This document shows, in pieces, positions 34,625-44,877 of a DNA stretch of 64,000 nucleotides. The notes beneath the pieces are model-generated. The model was not told where the DNA came from, searched no databases, and saw nothing but the letters and a program-made list of their open reading frames with translations. The stretch's first letter is position 1, and each line of letters begins with the position of its first letter. Source of the stretch: Pseudomonas fluorescens (GTDB lineage: Bacteria > Pseudomonadota > Gammaproteobacteria > Pseudomonadales > Pseudomonadaceae); assembly GCF_000730425.1 (NCBI RefSeq), contig NZ_CP008896.1, forward strand, positions 5,456,001-5,520,000, given 5' to 3'. The translations under genes were made by a program, and so were the position numbers.

Positions 34625-35530
34625 ATGGATCGTCTTCAAGCAATGCGGGTGTTTGTCACTGTGGTCGACCTGGGCAGCCAATCAGCGGCCGCCGATCATC
34701 TGGATTTGTCGCGCCCGGTGGTGTCGCGCTACCTGGCGGAGCTGGAGGACTGGGTAGGTGCGCGCCTGTTGCACCGCACCACGCGCAAGCTCAGCCTGAC
34801 CGCTGCGGGCAGCGAAACCCTGCCACGCTGCCGGCAGATGCTGGACTTGTCCTGCGACATGCAGGCCGCCGTCAGCGAGCCGGACGACGCGCCCCGCGGC
34901 CTGGTGCGCTTGAGCGCGAGCACGTCGTTTGGCCAGGCGCAATTGGCCGAGGCCGTGGCCGAGTACGTCAGGCGCTACCCGCAAGTCAGCATTGACCTGC
35001 AATTGCTCGACCGCACGGTGAACCTGGTGGATGAGCGGATCGACCTGGCGATCCGCGCCAGCAACGACCTGGACCCCAACCTGATTGCGCGTCAACTGAC
35101 GATTTGTCGCTCAGTGGTGTGCGCCTCGCCTGCCTATATGCAGGAACACCCGCAACCCCAGCGGGTAGAAGAGTTGGCTGGGCACAACTGCCTGACTCAC
35201 TCCTATTTCGGTAAAAGCCTGTGGCATTTCGAGGAGCACGGCGAACCCGTATCGGTGCCCGTGCACGGCACTATCAGCGCCAATGAAGCCAGCACCTTGC
35301 TGCGCGCGACCCTGGCCGGGGCAGGGGTCGCGATGTTGCCGACCTACCAGGCCGGCGACTATATCCGCAGCGGCCAGTTGATCCGCTTGCTGCCCCATGC
35401 CGAACCCCGGCAGATGCCCATGTACGCGGTGTATGCCTCGCGCAAGCACATGCCCCAGGCGATGCGCAGCCTCCTGGATTTTCTGGTGTTGAGGTTCCCG
35501 CCTGAGGCGCAATGGGATGTCGGGCTGTAG
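34625..35530 (+). CDS. LysR-family transcriptional regulator
   Basis: Regulator of 301 residues of the short CrgA-like LysR group. HTH in SQSAAADHLDLSRPVVSRYL, then LLHRTTRKLSLTAAG, and an effector domain with VRLSASTSFGQAQLAEAV and LAGAGVAMLPTYQAG. It is divergent from the MBL-oxidoreductase pair with 113 bases between, so those genes are the likely targets. Confidence 0.9.
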   Translation: MDRLQAMRVFVTVVDLGSQSAAADHLDLSRPVVSRYLAELEDWVGARLLHRTTRKLSLTAAGSETLPRCRQMLDLSCDMQAAVSEPDDAPRGLVRLSASTSFGQAQLAEAVAEYVRRYPQVSIDLQLLDRTVNLVDERIDLAIRASNDLDPNLIARQLTICRSVVCASPAYMQEHPQPQRVEELAGHNCLTHSYFGKSLWHFEEHGEPVSVPVHGTISANEASTLLRATLAGAGVAMLPTYQAGDYIRSGQLIRLLPHAEPRQMPMYAVYASRKHMPQAMRSLLDFLVLRFPPEAQWDVGL

Positions 35531-35629
35531 GCCCGATAAGGCGCCTGAATACCGGTCAATACTGGCAACTTGCCTTGGCTGACCTATGCTTGAAACAGCA
35601 CCTTCTTGATCGGTCCGGAGGTCACCGCC

Positions 35630-35803
35630 ATGACGATCAAAACCAGAAAGTACCTGATGATTTTTGCCCTCTGCGCCTTTGCCACGGCCCTCTATGGCAC
35701 CGCCGCCTACCGCGCCGAACAGGCCCGCCTGCAACCCGGCATGGCCGCTGCCTGCAACCATGGGCAATGCACCTACTCCGCGACCTTGAGTGCGCTGCGC
35801 TGA
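35630..35803 (+). CDS. Small membrane-anchored or exported protein
   Basis: Protein of 57 residues. The N-terminus MTIKTRKYLMIFALCAFATA is a basic stretch followed by a hydrophobic segment, either a signal peptide or an anchor. The short tail holds two cysteines in CNHGQC, which could pair in the periplasm. The start follows CGGAGG. No family recognised. It lies alone after a LysR gene. Confidence 0.5.
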   Translation: MTIKTRKYLMIFALCAFATALYGTAAYRAEQARLQPGMAAACNHGQCTYSATLSALR

Positions 35804-35804
35804 C

Positions 35805-35902
35805 ACGTAGCCCGTGCCGGCGATAGCGTCCAAAAAACACTGCGGGGTGCCAGCTCGTCAGGGTCATCGTTGACGAGCATCGCCGGCAAGCCGGCTCCTA
35901 CA
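35805..35902. repeat. REP pair, partly degenerate
   Basis: A degenerate CCGTGCCGGCGATAGC core and a good REP (CATCGCCGGCAAGCCGGCTC) about 60 bases on, between the small gene and the convergent pobR. Confidence 0.7.
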
Positions 35903-35916
35903 GGATGTGGGGCAGG

Positions 35917-36792
35917 TCAAGCCGTCGTCAGTTGTTCACGAAACGCCTTGGGTGAAAACCCCACGCGGCGTCGGAACAGGCGCGAAAAGTTTGTCGGATC
36001 AGAAAACCCCAGCACCTCTGACATTTCATTGATGGTCATGCTGGTGTAGGTCAGCAGGCGCTTGGCCTCCAGCAATTGACGGTCATGCATGATCTGCAGG
36101 GCCGGCTGCCCGCCCAGCTCACGGCAGGTGCCGTTGAGGTGCGAGACCGAGATCCCCAGCTTGTGCGCCAGGTCTTCGATCTTCGGGTGCTCGCGGTAGT
36201 GCTGTTCCACCAACTGGGTGAAGCGCCGGAAATACTCACGGCCCCGTGGTGCCCGCGGATGGCGGCTCTGGATGGCCTGGCGGCTGATCCATACCAGCAG
36301 TACGCTGACCAGGGCATGCATCATCATGTCCCGGGCCGGGAAGTCGTCGCTGTACTCGTCTTGCAGCCGGGTAAACAGGCCGTTGAGGTAGTCACTGTCC
36401 TGGCCCGCCGGGTAACTGCCCAGGGCGCTCAAACCATCCACCGCCGAGCCCAGTTGGCCTTGCAGGTGCGCCACCAGTGGCGCGGCCAGGGTCACGACAA
36501 AGCCTTCGACATCCTCGGCAAACCGAAACCCATGCACGCACAGCGGCGGCAGCACTTGCAGGGTCGATTGCGTCAGCGTCGTGCGCTGGCCCTCGATCTC
36601 CAGTTGCGCCTGGCCCTTGTACACATAGAGCAATTGGCACAGGTCCGCATGCCGGTGGGGGTGGATCTCCCACTGGTACTCGCGGCTGCGCCGGGAGATG
36701 GTTTCACAGTGCAACAAATCCGGGGTCGGCCACTGTTGGCTTTCCCCATAGAGCTTGAACACTGGAATCGCAGGACTGGCGTTTTTGGTCAT
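35917..36792 (-). CDS. pobR: AraC-family activator of 4-hydroxybenzoate hydroxylase
   Basis: AraC/XylS regulator of 291 residues with an N-terminal cupin (HPHRHADLCQLLYVYKGQ) and a C-terminal double HTH (IEDLAHKLGISVSHLNGTCR and MTINEMSEVLGFSDPTNFSR). Divergent from pobA with 180 bases between, the Pseudomonas arrangement in which PobR binds 4-hydroxybenzoate and activates pobA. The start MTKNASPAIPVF was chosen over an upstream in-frame one. The gene name rests mainly on this context. Confidence 0.88.
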   Translation of the reverse strand: MTKNASPAIPVFKLYGESQQWPTPDLLHCETISRRSREYQWEIHPHRHADLCQLLYVYKGQAQLEIEGQRTTLTQSTLQVLPPLCVHGFRFAEDVEGFVVTLAAPLVAHLQGQLGSAVDGLSALGSYPAGQDSDYLNGLFTRLQDEYSDDFPARDMMMHALVSVLLVWISRQAIQSRHPRAPRGREYFRRFTQLVEQHYREHPKIEDLAHKLGISVSHLNGTCRELGGQPALQIMHDRQLLEAKRLLTYTSMTINEMSEVLGFSDPTNFSRLFRRRVGFSPKAFREQLTTA

Positions 36793-36879
36793 GGTTTCAA
36801 TCCGATACTCTGGACAGTGGTTCGGTAATCGCCCCAATTGGCGAAAAGCGCAGGCTTTGGCTCAGTTTTCACCTTCTAG

Positions 36880-38166
<1,287 letters not shown>

Positions 38167-38237
38167 CCGGCTATCGAGTAACATGACGGGCATTGCCACG
38201 GGCCTTTTTTTCCGTGGCCTTGCCTGCAGGTTCTGTC

Positions 38238-39737
38238 GTGACTCAACCCACACCTTCCGTACGCAGTGTCCTCGCCGCGCTGATGCTGGCGATTTTCCTC
38301 GGTGCGCTGGACCAGACCATCGTCGCCGTGTCGATGCCGGCCATTTCCGCGCAATTCAACGACGTCAATCTGCTGGCCTGGGTCATCTCCGGCTACATGG
38401 TCGCGATGACCGTGGCGGTGCCGATCTACGGCAAGCTCGGCGACTTGTATGGGCGCCGCCCCATGATGCTGATCGGCATGGGCCTGTTTACCGTGGCCTC
38501 ACTGTTTTGTGGCATGGCGCAAAGCATGGAGCAACTGGTGCTGGCGCGCATTCTCCAGGGCATTGGGGCCGGCGGGATGATTTCGGTGAGCCAGGCGATT
38601 ATTGGCGACATCATCGCGCCCCGTGAACGTGGGCGATACCAGGGGTATTTCAGCAGCATGTACGCAGTCGCCAGCGTGGCCGGGCCGGTGCTGGGCGGCT
38701 ATATGACCGAGTACCTGTCCTGGCGCTGGGTGTTTTTGATCAACCTGCCCTTGGGCGCGGGCGCCTGGTGGGTGGCCCACCGCACCCTGGTCGGGTTGCC
38801 GGTGCCGCAGCGCAAGCCGATCATCGACTACCTTGGCACGCTGCTGCTGATCATGGGCCTGACGGCGCTGTTGCTGGGCATCACTGAAATCGGCCAGGGC
38901 CATCATTGGCGTGACGATCAGGTGCTGGGCCTGCTGGCCTGTGCCCTGGTGGCGCTGACCGTGTTTGTCTGGCATGAGCGTCGGGCACGGGAGCCGTTGT
39001 TGCCCATGCACCTGTTCGCCAACCGCAGCGCGGTGCTGTGCTGGTGCACGATTTTCTTCACCAGCTTCCAGGCCATCTCGCTGATTGTGCTGATGCCCCT
39101 GCGCTACCAGAGCGTTACTGGCGCCGGGGCTGACAGCGCCGCCCTGCATCTGCTGCCACTGGCGATCGGCTTGCCCATGGGGGCGTTCTTCGCCGGGCGC
39201 ATGACTTCGGTGACCGGGCGCTATAAACCGATGATCCTTACCGGGGCGATGCTCATGCCGGTGGCGATCCTGGGCATGGCCTTCAGCGCGCCCCAGTCCC
39301 TGATCCTCAGCAGCCTGTTTATGGTGCTCGGCGGCATTGCCTGCGGCATGCAGTTCCCGACCTCCCTGGTGGGCACGCAAAACTCGGTGGCGCAACACGA
39401 CATCGGCGTCGCCACCAGCACGACCAACCTGTTTCGCTCGCTGGGGGGCGCGGTTGGCGTGGCGTGCATGTCGGCCTTGCTGCTGGCGTTGTTGCAGGAT
39501 TCGAGTGTTGCCCACCTGGCCAATGGCTCGATGATGGCTGAAGGCAGCTCCGGCAATGTCTTGCTCGATGGCCTCAACGCCGCTGCCGGCCCGGCGCAGG
39601 ACGCCTTGCGCGCCGAGTTGCTGAGCACCTTCCGGCATTTATTGATGGTCAGTGCGGCGGTGTCGCTGCTGGGGCTGGCGGCAGCGATTGTCATGCCTGA
39701 CAAGCTGTTGCGTGGGCGCGAAGACAAGGCGCAGTAG
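38238..39737 (+). CDS. DHA2-type MFS drug/efflux transporter
   Basis: Inner-membrane protein of 499 residues with about 14 hydrophobic segments, as in EmrB/QacA-type exporters. Motifs: LDQTIVAVSMPAI in helix 1 and GKLGDLYGRRPMM in loop 2, with GPVLGGYMTEYLSWRWVF (motif C type) in helix 5. The start is taken as GTG at 38238 (MTQPTPSVRS) behind GCAGG; a longer frame starts 15 codons earlier. It follows pobA by 71 bases on the same strand and might export aromatic acids, but this is inferred. Confidence 0.88.
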   Translation: MTQPTPSVRSVLAALMLAIFLGALDQTIVAVSMPAISAQFNDVNLLAWVISGYMVAMTVAVPIYGKLGDLYGRRPMMLIGMGLFTVASLFCGMAQSMEQLVLARILQGIGAGGMISVSQAIIGDIIAPRERGRYQGYFSSMYAVASVAGPVLGGYMTEYLSWRWVFLINLPLGAGAWWVAHRTLVGLPVPQRKPIIDYLGTLLLIMGLTALLLGITEIGQGHHWRDDQVLGLLACALVALTVFVWHERRAREPLLPMHLFANRSAVLCWCTIFFTSFQAISLIVLMPLRYQSVTGAGADSAALHLLPLAIGLPMGAFFAGRMTSVTGRYKPMILTGAMLMPVAILGMAFSAPQSLILSSLFMVLGGIACGMQFPTSLVGTQNSVAQHDIGVATSTTNLFRSLGGAVGVACMSALLLALLQDSSVAHLANGSMMAEGSSGNVLLDGLNAAAGPAQDALRAELLSTFRHLLMVSAAVSLLGLAAAIVMPDKLLRGREDKAQ

Positions 39738-39822
39738 TGTAGGCGCCGGCTTGCCGGCGATTGGGTGCCTGACACCCCGCACTGTTTTTGCTGGCGCCAT
39801 TGCCGGCAAGCCGGCTCCTACA
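39738..39822. repeat. REP pair, inverted
   Basis: TGTAGGCGCCGGCTTGCCGG and ATTGCCGGCAAGCCGGCTCC face each other between the convergent exporter and Cache genes. Confidence 0.85.
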
Positions 39823-39834
39823 AGGGATGCAGCT

Positions 39835-40677
39835 TTACGGGCTGTAGTAACCCACCGCCACCAGGAACCGCCCGCTCTTGCGCAGGTAGGCATGCTTGTT
39901 TTCTACCTTGCCGGTCACCGGGTTTTTCCAGCGGTACTCGTATTCGCCCTGGTCTTGTTCCTTCATCAATTGCAGGATCGGCTCGCCCACGGGCTTGCCG
40001 TCCGGGTCCTTGATCTTGGCGAAGTCGGTATTGATCAGGCGCAGGTTGGTCCCGTGGGCCACGTAGCGGCCGGTATCGAGGTCGACCACGAACACATACA
40101 GGTCGTCCTGCAGGAAACCGCCTTGCAGCGCGTTGATCGCCTTCAGCGTGCCGGCTTCGTTTTTTTCCAGTTCCTTGACTGCCTTGTCCCGCAGGGCCTT
40201 GGCCTGTTCGGGCGTGGCTCGGGGCAGGTAATAGCCGACGGCGAGGATGCGCTGGCCGATACGCTGGTAGAACACATGCTTGCGTTCCACCTTGCCGTCG
40301 TTCCAGTTCTGCCAGCGGTATTCGGCCTGTTGGATGCCATTGCCTTCCGGGATCTTCAACGCGTCCTTGAACGACTGGCGCAGGTCCGGGCCGAGCACTT
40401 CGGACACGTCGCGCCCGATCAGCGCCGCCGAAGGGCCGCCGCTGGCCAGTAGCACGCCCTTGGTATCGACCACGAACACGTAGCGGTCCTTGTCGACAAA
40501 CTCACCCTGGCGGCTGAAGGCGGCGAAGGCCTTGTCACCATTGTCGTGATAATAGGCCAGGGCTTTCTCCAGCAAGGCCACGGCGGCCTTGGCGTCCTGT
40601 TCCTGGGTAGTTGCGGCGTGGGCCTGGCTGACACACAACAACAGCAGCAGCCAGGTGGCGCGGAGCATTCCCTTCAT
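39835..40677 (-). CDS. Exported protein with two tandem Cache domains
   Basis: Protein of 280 residues: signal peptide (MKGMLRATWLLLLLCVSQAHA), then two repeats of a small-molecule-sensing Cache module. The repeats share YVFVVDTKGVLLASGG / YVFVVDLDTGRYVAHG, EYRWQNW / EYRWKNP, KVERKHVFYQ / KVENKHAYLR and AVGYYLP / AVGYYSP, near residues 60-155 and 185-280. No membrane anchor or output domain follows, so it is a free periplasmic sensor or binding protein. The start MKGMLRATW was chosen because it begins the signal peptide. Confidence 0.85.
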   Translation of the reverse strand: MKGMLRATWLLLLLCVSQAHAATTQEQDAKAAVALLEKALAYYHDNGDKAFAAFSRQGEFVDKDRYVFVVDTKGVLLASGGPSAALIGRDVSEVLGPDLRQSFKDALKIPEGNGIQQAEYRWQNWNDGKVERKHVFYQRIGQRILAVGYYLPRATPEQAKALRDKAVKELEKNEAGTLKAINALQGGFLQDDLYVFVVDLDTGRYVAHGTNLRLINTDFAKIKDPDGKPVGEPILQLMKEQDQGEYEYRWKNPVTGKVENKHAYLRKSGRFLVAVGYYSP

Positions 40678-41096
40678 TGACCCGTCCCTCGTTCTCGTGA
40701 ATGTCCCAACAGCGTAGACGGCTGTGAGCCATGTATGAATATTCAGCAAACGGTGTAAGTTGCGTCGAATGTTTAGTGCGATCGCATCCAAACTCCATAA
40801 AGGGTGAATTTAACGCCTTGTTACGCCGTGTGACGCTGCTGCCCATCTCTTCATTGTGATCACTGCATGGACGGTTCCCCCGACACTCACCCCGAGGCCT
40901 TGCCGGGAGCCATTGCGCCCAGCCGCCCGGGATGTCGGCTGGAGGTTGATGCACTGCCTTCTGAACTGGCCTTTTGGGCGCTGTGGCATTGCCGCCATGC
41001 GCGCCCGCCGGATACCGCTCCCTTACTACGCTGATTGCCCCCATTCCGGGTGCGCCGTCGTGTGCGCCTGCCGAACGCAAACGTAAGAGAGTTGCC
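40678..41096. other. Intergenic region between divergent Cache and ligase genes
   Basis: About 420 bases with no convincing gene. Several short frames are chance openings on high-GC DNA. It must contain both promoters; no clear operator or RNA element was seen. Confidence 0.6.
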
Positions 41097-42470
41097 ATGA
41101 GTACCGTCTTTGCCAGCCTGCACGAAGCCCAATCCTTTCTTGACCACAACCCCGATATCGAGATGTTCGAGTTGTTCATCCTCGACAGCAATGGCGTGCC
41201 CCGGGGCAAGTTGCTGCACCGTGATGAATTGCTGGCGGTCTACGTCAGTGGCCGGCCACTGCCCAGTACCATCCTGGGCCTGACCCTCAATGGCGATGAC
41301 GTGGAAAACTCCGGCCTGGTGTGGGACGTGGGCGATATCGATTGCCGTGCCTATCCGGTCAGCGGCAGCCTGCAACGCATGCCGTGGCGGTTGATTCCCA
41401 CGGCGGCGGTGCAGGTCAGCATGCACCCTGAGGAGGGCTTGCCGGCGACAATTGCCGATCCCCGGCATCTGCTGGCCAGGGTCATCGACGGGCTCCAGGC
41501 CGACGGTTACTACCCGGTGATGGCGGCGGAGCTGGAGTTCTACCTGCTGGACCAGAAGCCCGACAGCAATGGCCGCCCGCAACCGGCGCGGGATATGGAT
41601 GGCGCTCGCCCACGCTCGACCCAGGTCTATGGCCTGCGCGAACTGGAGCAGATCGAGCCATTCCTGGCTGACCTGTACAGCGCGTGCAAGCTGCAAGGCA
41701 TTCCCGCGCGCACCGCGATCTCTGAATACGCCCCGGGCCAGGTGGAAATCACCCTGGAGCATCGCAACGATGCGCTACAGGCGATGGATGAGGCGGTGCG
41801 TTACAAGCGCCTGGTCAAGGGCGTGGCCCACAAGCACGGGATGACCGCCTGTTTCATGGCCAAACCGTTCGATGACCTGGCCGGCACCGGCATGCATATG
41901 CATGTCAGCCTGGCGGACGCCGAGGGCAACAACCTGTTTGCCAGCGAGGCGCCCGACGGCACGCCGCTGCTGCGCCAGGCGGTCGGCGGGATGCTCAGTA
42001 CCTTGCTCGACTCTTTGCTGTTGTTCTGCCCCAACGCCAACTCTTACCGCCGCTTCCAGAGCAATAGTTATGCGCCGCTGGCGGCCACCTGGGGCGTCGA
42101 CAACCGCACCGTGAGCCTGCGTGTGCCTGGCGGCCCGGCGTTTTCGCGACATATCGAACACCGCATCTGCGGTGCCGATGCCAACCCGTACCTGGCCGCA
42201 GCGGCCATTCTCGCGGGGATTCACCGAGGGATCCGCGAGCAGCGCGACCCCGGCGCGCCGGTGACGGGCAACGGTTATGCCCAGGCCAAGGCGCTGTTGC
42301 CCACCGATTGGCTGACCACCCTGCGCGCCTTGGAAGGTTCGGCCTGGGCGCGTGAGGCGTTCGGCGAGGCGTTTCTCGGCGTGTACCTGGCAGTCAAGCG
42401 GGCCGAGTACCGGCAGTTCATGGGCGAGGTGGGCGAGCAGGACTGGCGTTGGTACCTGCATCAGGCATGA
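41097..42470 (+). CDS. Glutamine synthetase-family gamma-glutamyl-amine ligase (PuuA/SpuI-like)
   Basis: ATP-dependent ligase of 457 residues. Glutamine-synthetase active-site segments are intact: AAELEFYLL, SEYAPGQVEITL, GTGMHMHVSL, FCPNANSYRRF and the C-terminal FSRHIEHRICGADANPYLA. In Pseudomonas, proteins of this branch join glutamate to polyamines or ethanolamine-like amines in the first step of their catabolism. No other polyamine gene is adjacent, so the amine is unknown. The start MSTVFASLHEAQ was chosen over a frame opening 41 codons earlier. Confidence 0.88.
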   Translation: MSTVFASLHEAQSFLDHNPDIEMFELFILDSNGVPRGKLLHRDELLAVYVSGRPLPSTILGLTLNGDDVENSGLVWDVGDIDCRAYPVSGSLQRMPWRLIPTAAVQVSMHPEEGLPATIADPRHLLARVIDGLQADGYYPVMAAELEFYLLDQKPDSNGRPQPARDMDGARPRSTQVYGLRELEQIEPFLADLYSACKLQGIPARTAISEYAPGQVEITLEHRNDALQAMDEAVRYKRLVKGVAHKHGMTACFMAKPFDDLAGTGMHMHVSLADAEGNNLFASEAPDGTPLLRQAVGGMLSTLLDSLLLFCPNANSYRRFQSNSYAPLAATWGVDNRTVSLRVPGGPAFSRHIEHRICGADANPYLAAAAILAGIHRGIREQRDPGAPVTGNGYAQAKALLPTDWLTTLRALEGSAWAREAFGEAFLGVYLAVKRAEYRQFMGEVGEQDWRWYLHQA

Positions 42471-42549
42471 GGGTGAATCTTTCGACCTTTTTTTCACGCG
42501 GGGGTGGTTAAGCTGAAAATCCAGTGTCCGTAGAGACCGGTTCATCTAC

Positions 42550-43218
42550 ATGAGTACCGTGATGTCGTCGCAACCCCCATCGTCCATCGAGGCTGAATTT
42601 GCCGCGCACTGTGATCGTGACCACGCTTTAGTCTGCGGCGACACGCGACCGCCCGGTTTGCGGCGGCGCTTGTGGTCATGGCGCGACGAGCGCCTGGTGC
42701 GCCACGCCCTGAAAGTGGCGGGGGAGCCTGGGCTGCTGCTGGATCTTGCCTGTGGGGCGGGGCGTTTCTGGCCGGTGCTGGCCGAACACAGCAACCGCGT
42801 GATCCTGGCCTCGGACCCTTCCCAGGCCATGCTCGACCACGCCATGAGCCACCATGGCGCGGCATTTTTGCGGCGGATCAAGACGTTCCAGGGGTCAGCC
42901 TTCTCCATCGGCCTGTCGGCCAATGCGGTGGACTGCATTTTTTGCCTGGAACTGTTTCGCCACGTCCCCACGGCCGAGGCGCGACTGGCGTTGTTGCGCG
43001 AGTTCCACCGGGTCAGCCGCGATACGGTGATTGTCTCGGTAGACAGCGACAGCCGTCATCGTGAACGCAGCCCCGCAGGAGCAGGACAACCCGTGCGGTC
43101 TCACCGTATCGAGGTGGAAGCGGAGTTCCGCCAGGCGGGCTTCACTGTGCTGAACCAGCAGGAGTTCATGCCTGGCTCGGCCTTGTGGCGGGTTTATGTG
43201 CTGCGTAAGCGGGGATAA
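42550..43218 (+). CDS. Class I SAM-dependent methyltransferase
   Basis: Rossmann-fold methyltransferase of 222 residues. Motif I is LLLDLACGAGRFWPVL near residue 65, the acidic end of strand 2 is ILASDPSQAMLDHA, and motif post-II is VDCIFCLELFRHVP. The C-terminal region with a conserved basic stretch may bind the substrate. Substrate unknown. The gene lies 80 bases after the ligase gene on the same strand, perhaps with its own promoter. Confidence 0.87.
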   Translation: MSTVMSSQPPSSIEAEFAAHCDRDHALVCGDTRPPGLRRRLWSWRDERLVRHALKVAGEPGLLLDLACGAGRFWPVLAEHSNRVILASDPSQAMLDHAMSHHGAAFLRRIKTFQGSAFSIGLSANAVDCIFCLELFRHVPTAEARLALLREFHRVSRDTVIVSVDSDSRHRERSPAGAGQPVRSHRIEVEAEFRQAGFTVLNQQEFMPGSALWRVYVLRKRG

Positions 43219-43340
43219 CCTTCAACTGTCAGGCTATTCTCTGTCTTCTGTCAGAGTTTTCATGATGGCTGGCACACTGCGGGTGCTCGAAAGTCCCTCT
43301 GGCGATATATACTGCGCGCCATTCTTCAAGGGAGAGCCGT

Positions 43341-44474
43341 GTGGCCATCGATATTCACTGGATCTGCGACAACGATAGCCTCGGCCAGCATTGCGCCAAA
43401 TGGCAGCAGTTGCCATTCGTCGCCCTCGACACCGAATTCATGCGGGTCGATACCTTCTATCCCATCGCCGGGTTGATCCAGATCGGGGACGGTATCAGCG
43501 CTTATCTGATCGATCCCCTGACCATCGATAACTGGCAACCTTTGGCCGCCCTGCTGGAAAACCCGGCGGTGATCAAGGTGGTGCATGCCTGCAGTGAAGA
43601 CCTGGAAGTGTTGTTGCGCCTGACCGGCAGCCTGCCAGTGCCATTGTTCGACACCCAACTGGCCGCCGCCTACTTGAACCTCGGTTTCTCCATGGGCTAC
43701 TCGCGGCTGGTGCAAGCGGTGCTCGACATCGAGTTGCCCAAGGGTGAGACCCGCTCGGACTGGCTGCAGCGGCCATTGTCCGATACCCAGGTCAGTTACG
43801 CCGCCGAAGACGCGGTGCACCTGGCACAGGTCTACACACGCCTGCGCCCGCAACTGTCCGACGAGAAATACGCCTGGGTCCTGGAAGACGGCGCCGAACT
43901 GGTGGCTAACCTGCGCCGGGAAATCGACCCCTACGAGGTCTACCGCGACGCCAAGCTGGCCTGGAAACTCTCCCGTGCCCAGCTCGCCGTACTGCGCGAG
44001 CTGTGCGCCTGGCGCGAGCAGCAAGCCCGTGCCCGCGACCTGCCACGCAACCGCGTCATCCGCGAGCACTCGCTATGGCCCCTGGCCAAGTCGCAGCCGG
44101 ATAACCTCGCTGCCCTGGGCAAAATCGAAGATATGCACCCGCGCACTGTGCGCCAGGACGGTGAGTTCCTGCTGGACCTGATCAAGCGTGCCGCCGGGGT
44201 GTCGATGGACCAATGGCCACCGGCTATCCCTGAGCCGTTGCCAGTGGATGCCGCCGTGCTGATCAAGCAGCTGCGCGCCCTGGGCCAGACCTTCGCCGAA
44301 CGCCTGGACATGGCGCCGGAGCTGATGCTGCGCAAGAAAACCCTTGAGGCCCTGGTCAAGAGTGGCTACCCCGATGGGCCTTACCAATTGCCTGACTCGC
44401 TGCGTGGCTGGCGCCGCGAGCTGATGGGCCAGGCGCTGCTGGACAGCCTGGCCACTGCCGGAGAACAGCCTTGA
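43341..44474 (+). CDS. rnd: Ribonuclease D
   Basis: 3'-5' exoribonuclease that trims tRNA precursors. Length 377 residues. Exo I is [14 protein letters not shown] (DxE), Exo [15 protein letters not shown], and Exo [14 protein letters not shown] (YxxxD), all DEDDy-type; one HRDC domain from about residue 210 and a second C-terminal helical domain follow. The start is GTG at 43341 behind AAGGGAGAG. A possible -10 box TATACT lies at 43308-43313. The next gene, ycgL, overlaps the stop codon. Confidence 0.95.
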   Translation: MAIDIHWICDNDSLGQHCAKWQQLPFVALDTEFMRVDTFYPIAGLIQIGDGISAYLIDPLTIDNWQPLAALLENPAVIKVVHACSEDLEVLLRLTGSLPVPLFDTQLAAAYLNLGFSMGYSRLVQAVLDIELPKGETRSDWLQRPLSDTQVSYAAEDAVHLAQVYTRLRPQLSDEKYAWVLEDGAELVANLRREIDPYEVYRDAKLAWKLSRAQLAVLRELCAWREQQARARDLPRNRVIREHSLWPLAKSQPDNLAALGKIEDMHPRTVRQDGEFLLDLIKRAAGVSMDQWPPAIPEPLPVDAAVLIKQLRALGQTFAERLDMAPELMLRKKTLEALVKSGYPDGPYQLPDSLRGWRRELMGQALLDSLATAGEQP

Positions 44475-44764
44475 AATATATTTGCTCCATCTACCGCAGC
44501 CCGAAACGCGTTGGCATGTACCTCTATGTGCTCAAGAGCGATGCCCTGGAGCGTGTGCCCGAAGGCCTGCTGACGGTGTTCGGCAAGCCGGTACATGCGT
44601 TCAACCTGGTGCTGACGCCGGAACGCAAGCTGCAACAGGAAGACATCGTGGCGGTCCTGGCTAACCTCGAAAAGCAGGGCTACCACCTGCAAATGCCACC
44701 TCCTGACGACGAGTACATCGAACACCTGCCCGAAGAATTGCTACGCCGCAACGACCCGATGTGA
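44471..44764 (+). CDS. ycgL: YcgL-domain protein
   Basis: Conserved small protein of 97 residues. The family begins with [18 protein letters not shown] and ends near HLQMPPP, both visible. Function is not established, but the gene is regularly linked to rnd in gammaproteobacteria. The start is TTG at 44471, overlapping the rnd stop by 4 bases (TTGA), so translation is probably coupled; an unusual start, supported by the family N-terminus. Confidence 0.92.
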   Translation: MKYICSIYRSPKRVGMYLYVLKSDALERVPEGLLTVFGKPVHAFNLVLTPERKLQQEDIVAVLANLEKQGYHLQMPPPDDEYIEHLPEELLRRNDPM

Positions 44765-44770
44765 TCGGCC

Positions 44771-44793
44771 CGTGTCCCGTTCGGGACACGTTT
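44771..44793 (+). terminator. Terminator after rnd-ycgL
   Basis: Perfect stem CGTGTCCC / GGGACACG around GTTC, followed by TTT. Located 7 bases after the ycgL stop. The T run is short, so efficiency may be moderate. Confidence 0.7.
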
Positions 44794-44877
44794 GAATCGA
44801 ATGACCCGGCGAGCCCCGAGCCCAGCAGTCAGTGTGCTGCCGGTGGCCGCCTGTACTGTTTTTGAAAGGTTTGAACC

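Noticed and set aside
38195..38218. GCCACGG / CCGTGGC hairpin between pobA and the exporter as a terminator
   Set aside because: The T run lies inside the loop rather than after the stem, so it does not fit a Rho-independent terminator.
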